From NCBI GenBank assembly GCA_947471745.1, contig CANJKZ010000396.1, positions 1,123,501 through 1,187,500 on the forward strand: a stretch of DNA of 64,000 nt. Reading direction: 5' to 3'. The stretch comes from Closterium sp. Naga37s-1 (Eukaryota > Streptophyta > Zygnematophyceae > Desmidiales > Closteriaceae). Position 1 is the stretch's first letter. Each line of letters begins with the position of its first letter. A model generated the notes under the pieces. The model saw nothing but the letters and a program-made list of their open reading frames with translations, was not told the DNA's origin and searched no databases. Below, piece after piece: positions 62,870-64,000 of this stretch. Both the position numbers and the translations under genes were made by a program.

Positions 62870-63110
62870 TGCTGGCACACGGCGCAACTGGAGCAACTGG
62901 CATACGGGCAACTGGAGCAACTGGCACACTGGCAACTGGAGCAACTGGCGCACGGGCTACTGGAGTAACTGGCTCCGCGGCTAACTCTGAGCGGCAGGAG
63001 CAACGGACTCACGGGCGACTGGAGCAACTGGCTCACGGGCGACTGGCGCAACGGGCTCACGGGCGACTGGCGCAACGGTCTCACGGGCGACTGGAGCTGC
63101 GGGCTTCACG
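62870..63110. repeat. 24- to 27-bp minisatellite
   Basis: Repeats of GCAACTGGAGCAACTGGC changing into CTCACGGGCGACTGGCGCAA. It reads open in one plus-strand frame, but the sequence has no domain and the frame runs into other low-complexity sequence. Confidence 0.8.
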
Positions 63111-63539
63111 GCGGCCACCCCCCTTCAACCTCCCCAAACTATCCCACCCCCCTTTCACACAACCCCTGCTGCACCCTAGGTTCACTCACACCCCACCCCC
63201 TAGCACCACTCCGTCGACTCCCACACACCCACCCCCCTCAGCAGCAGCTGCAGCAGTGGGAGACAGAGGAGGAGGAGGAGCAGGGGAGACCACACACCCG
63301 CCACCCCCTACTCGCCACCCCCAAACCCTAACACAGGGCAAGGCGGGATGGCGGGTAGGGAGGTTACGGGGGGGGAGGGGGGGAAGGGGGGGGCCGACGC
63401 GCGGCCTCCCAGGGCGCCAAAGCAGGCGGCAGAGGGGGCGACGCTCGCCCCCCCCCCCCCCCCCCGGCGCGCGGCCCCCTCAGGTCGCCTCGACAGGCGA
63501 CGGGAAAAGAGGGGGGGGGGCGGTGCACGGGTCCCCGGT

Positions 63540-64000
63540 GCGCCGTGCCAGGCGACGGAGCATGGCCGGGGCGGGGCCGGGGCAGGGCCGGGGCAGGGCC
63601 GCGACAGGGTCGGGGCAGGGCCGGGGCAGGGCCGGTAGAGGCGGCGACGGGGCCGTTAGAGGCGGCGACGGGGCCGCGAAGAGCGGCGACGGGGCCGCTA
63701 GGGGCGGCGACGGGGCCGCGAAGGGCGGCGACGTGGCCGCAAAGGGCGGCGACGGGGCCGCTAGGGACGGCGACGGGACCGCTAGGGGCGGCGACGGGGC
63801 CGCGAAGGGGCCGTGAGGGGCCTGGAAGGGCGGCGACGAGCCGCGAAGGGGCCGCGAGGGGCCGAGAAGGGCGGCGACGGGGCCGTTAGGGGCGGCGACG
63901 GGGCCGCGAAGGGGCCGCGAGGGGCCTAGAAGGGCGGCGACGGGGCCGGTAGGGGCGGCGACGGGGCCGCGAAGGGGTTGCGAGGGGCCTGGAAGGGCGG
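63540..64000. repeat. GC-rich minisatellite reaching the window edge
   Basis: Short units of GGCGGCGACGGGGCCG alternate with GCGAAGGGGCCGCGAGGGGC; the last part shows a longer unit of roughly 70 bp. Long open frames here are a side effect of the GC content. Confidence 0.85.

Noticed and set aside
62725-63816. 363-codon plus-strand frame
   Set aside because: It crosses three unrelated minisatellites and poly-C and poly-G runs, without domain or splice evidence.

Overview
The window looks like a large, intron-rich eukaryotic nuclear genome. I favour a streptophyte (charophyte) green alga, perhaps a zygnematophyte such as Closterium. The reasons are a plant-type five-CCCH ZC3H3/C3H7 homologue, a secreted DUF642 (plant cell-wall family) protein, short exons with GT-AG introns, and a Ty3/gypsy element carrying a cytosine-5 DNA methyltransferase (such elements have been reported from charophytes). 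The genus is inference. I saw no tRNA, rRNA or CRISPR array.

Layout. 1-25.0 kb, minus strand: one giant gene, over 5,000 codons, encoding a mostly disordered RS/Ala/Gln-rich protein ending in five CCCH fingers and a very long Lys/Glu tail that leaves the window; its introns hold a 73-bp palindromic satellite and many partial exon copies. 25.9-28.3 kb: a secreted six-cysteine protein. 31.7-50.5 kb: a seven-exon flavin-reductase-like gene whose introns are packed with tandem arrays made from its own exon-intron junctions; its 14.8-kb second intron holds two blocks of a 136-bp satellite derived from exon 2, split by a young 8.1-kb LTR-type retroelement on the plus strand. 52.2-53.1 kb: a doubtful plus-strand gene. 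54.0-55.5 kb: a DUF642 + PAN-like secreted protein. 57.5-59.3 and 60.7-61.7 kb: two adjacent six-cysteine paralogues of the 26-28 kb gene. 62.0-62.6 kb: an LTR-element fossil. 62.8-64 kb: GC-rich minisatellites.

I rebuilt exon chains by matching splice sites and phases. Five host genes close in frame or run open to the window edge: flavin reductase 381 aa, DUF642-PAN 391 aa, and secreted proteins of 167, 167 and 198 aa. For the giant gene all joins from 11.5 kb downward match in phase, but the link from its 12-kb exon to the 11.5-kb exon is unresolved.

Two linked signals stand out. (1) Introns grow by tandem duplication of splice-junction fragments (donor side or acceptor side), giving arrays from 3 to about 48 copies. 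In the largest array nearly all copies have lost the acceptor AG, whereas edge copies keep it. (2) A short palindrome, TTTTGAGNCGNCTCAAAA, sits exactly between the two halves of direct duplications at six unrelated spots and in every unit of the 73-bp satellite, as if it drives or marks duplication. A third signal is the retroelement's layout: its 3' end is built as repeat B - repeat A - repeat B (split direct repeats) although it encodes a DDE integrase, and the sequence after its 5' repeat is complementary to a site inside that repeat (self-priming pattern).
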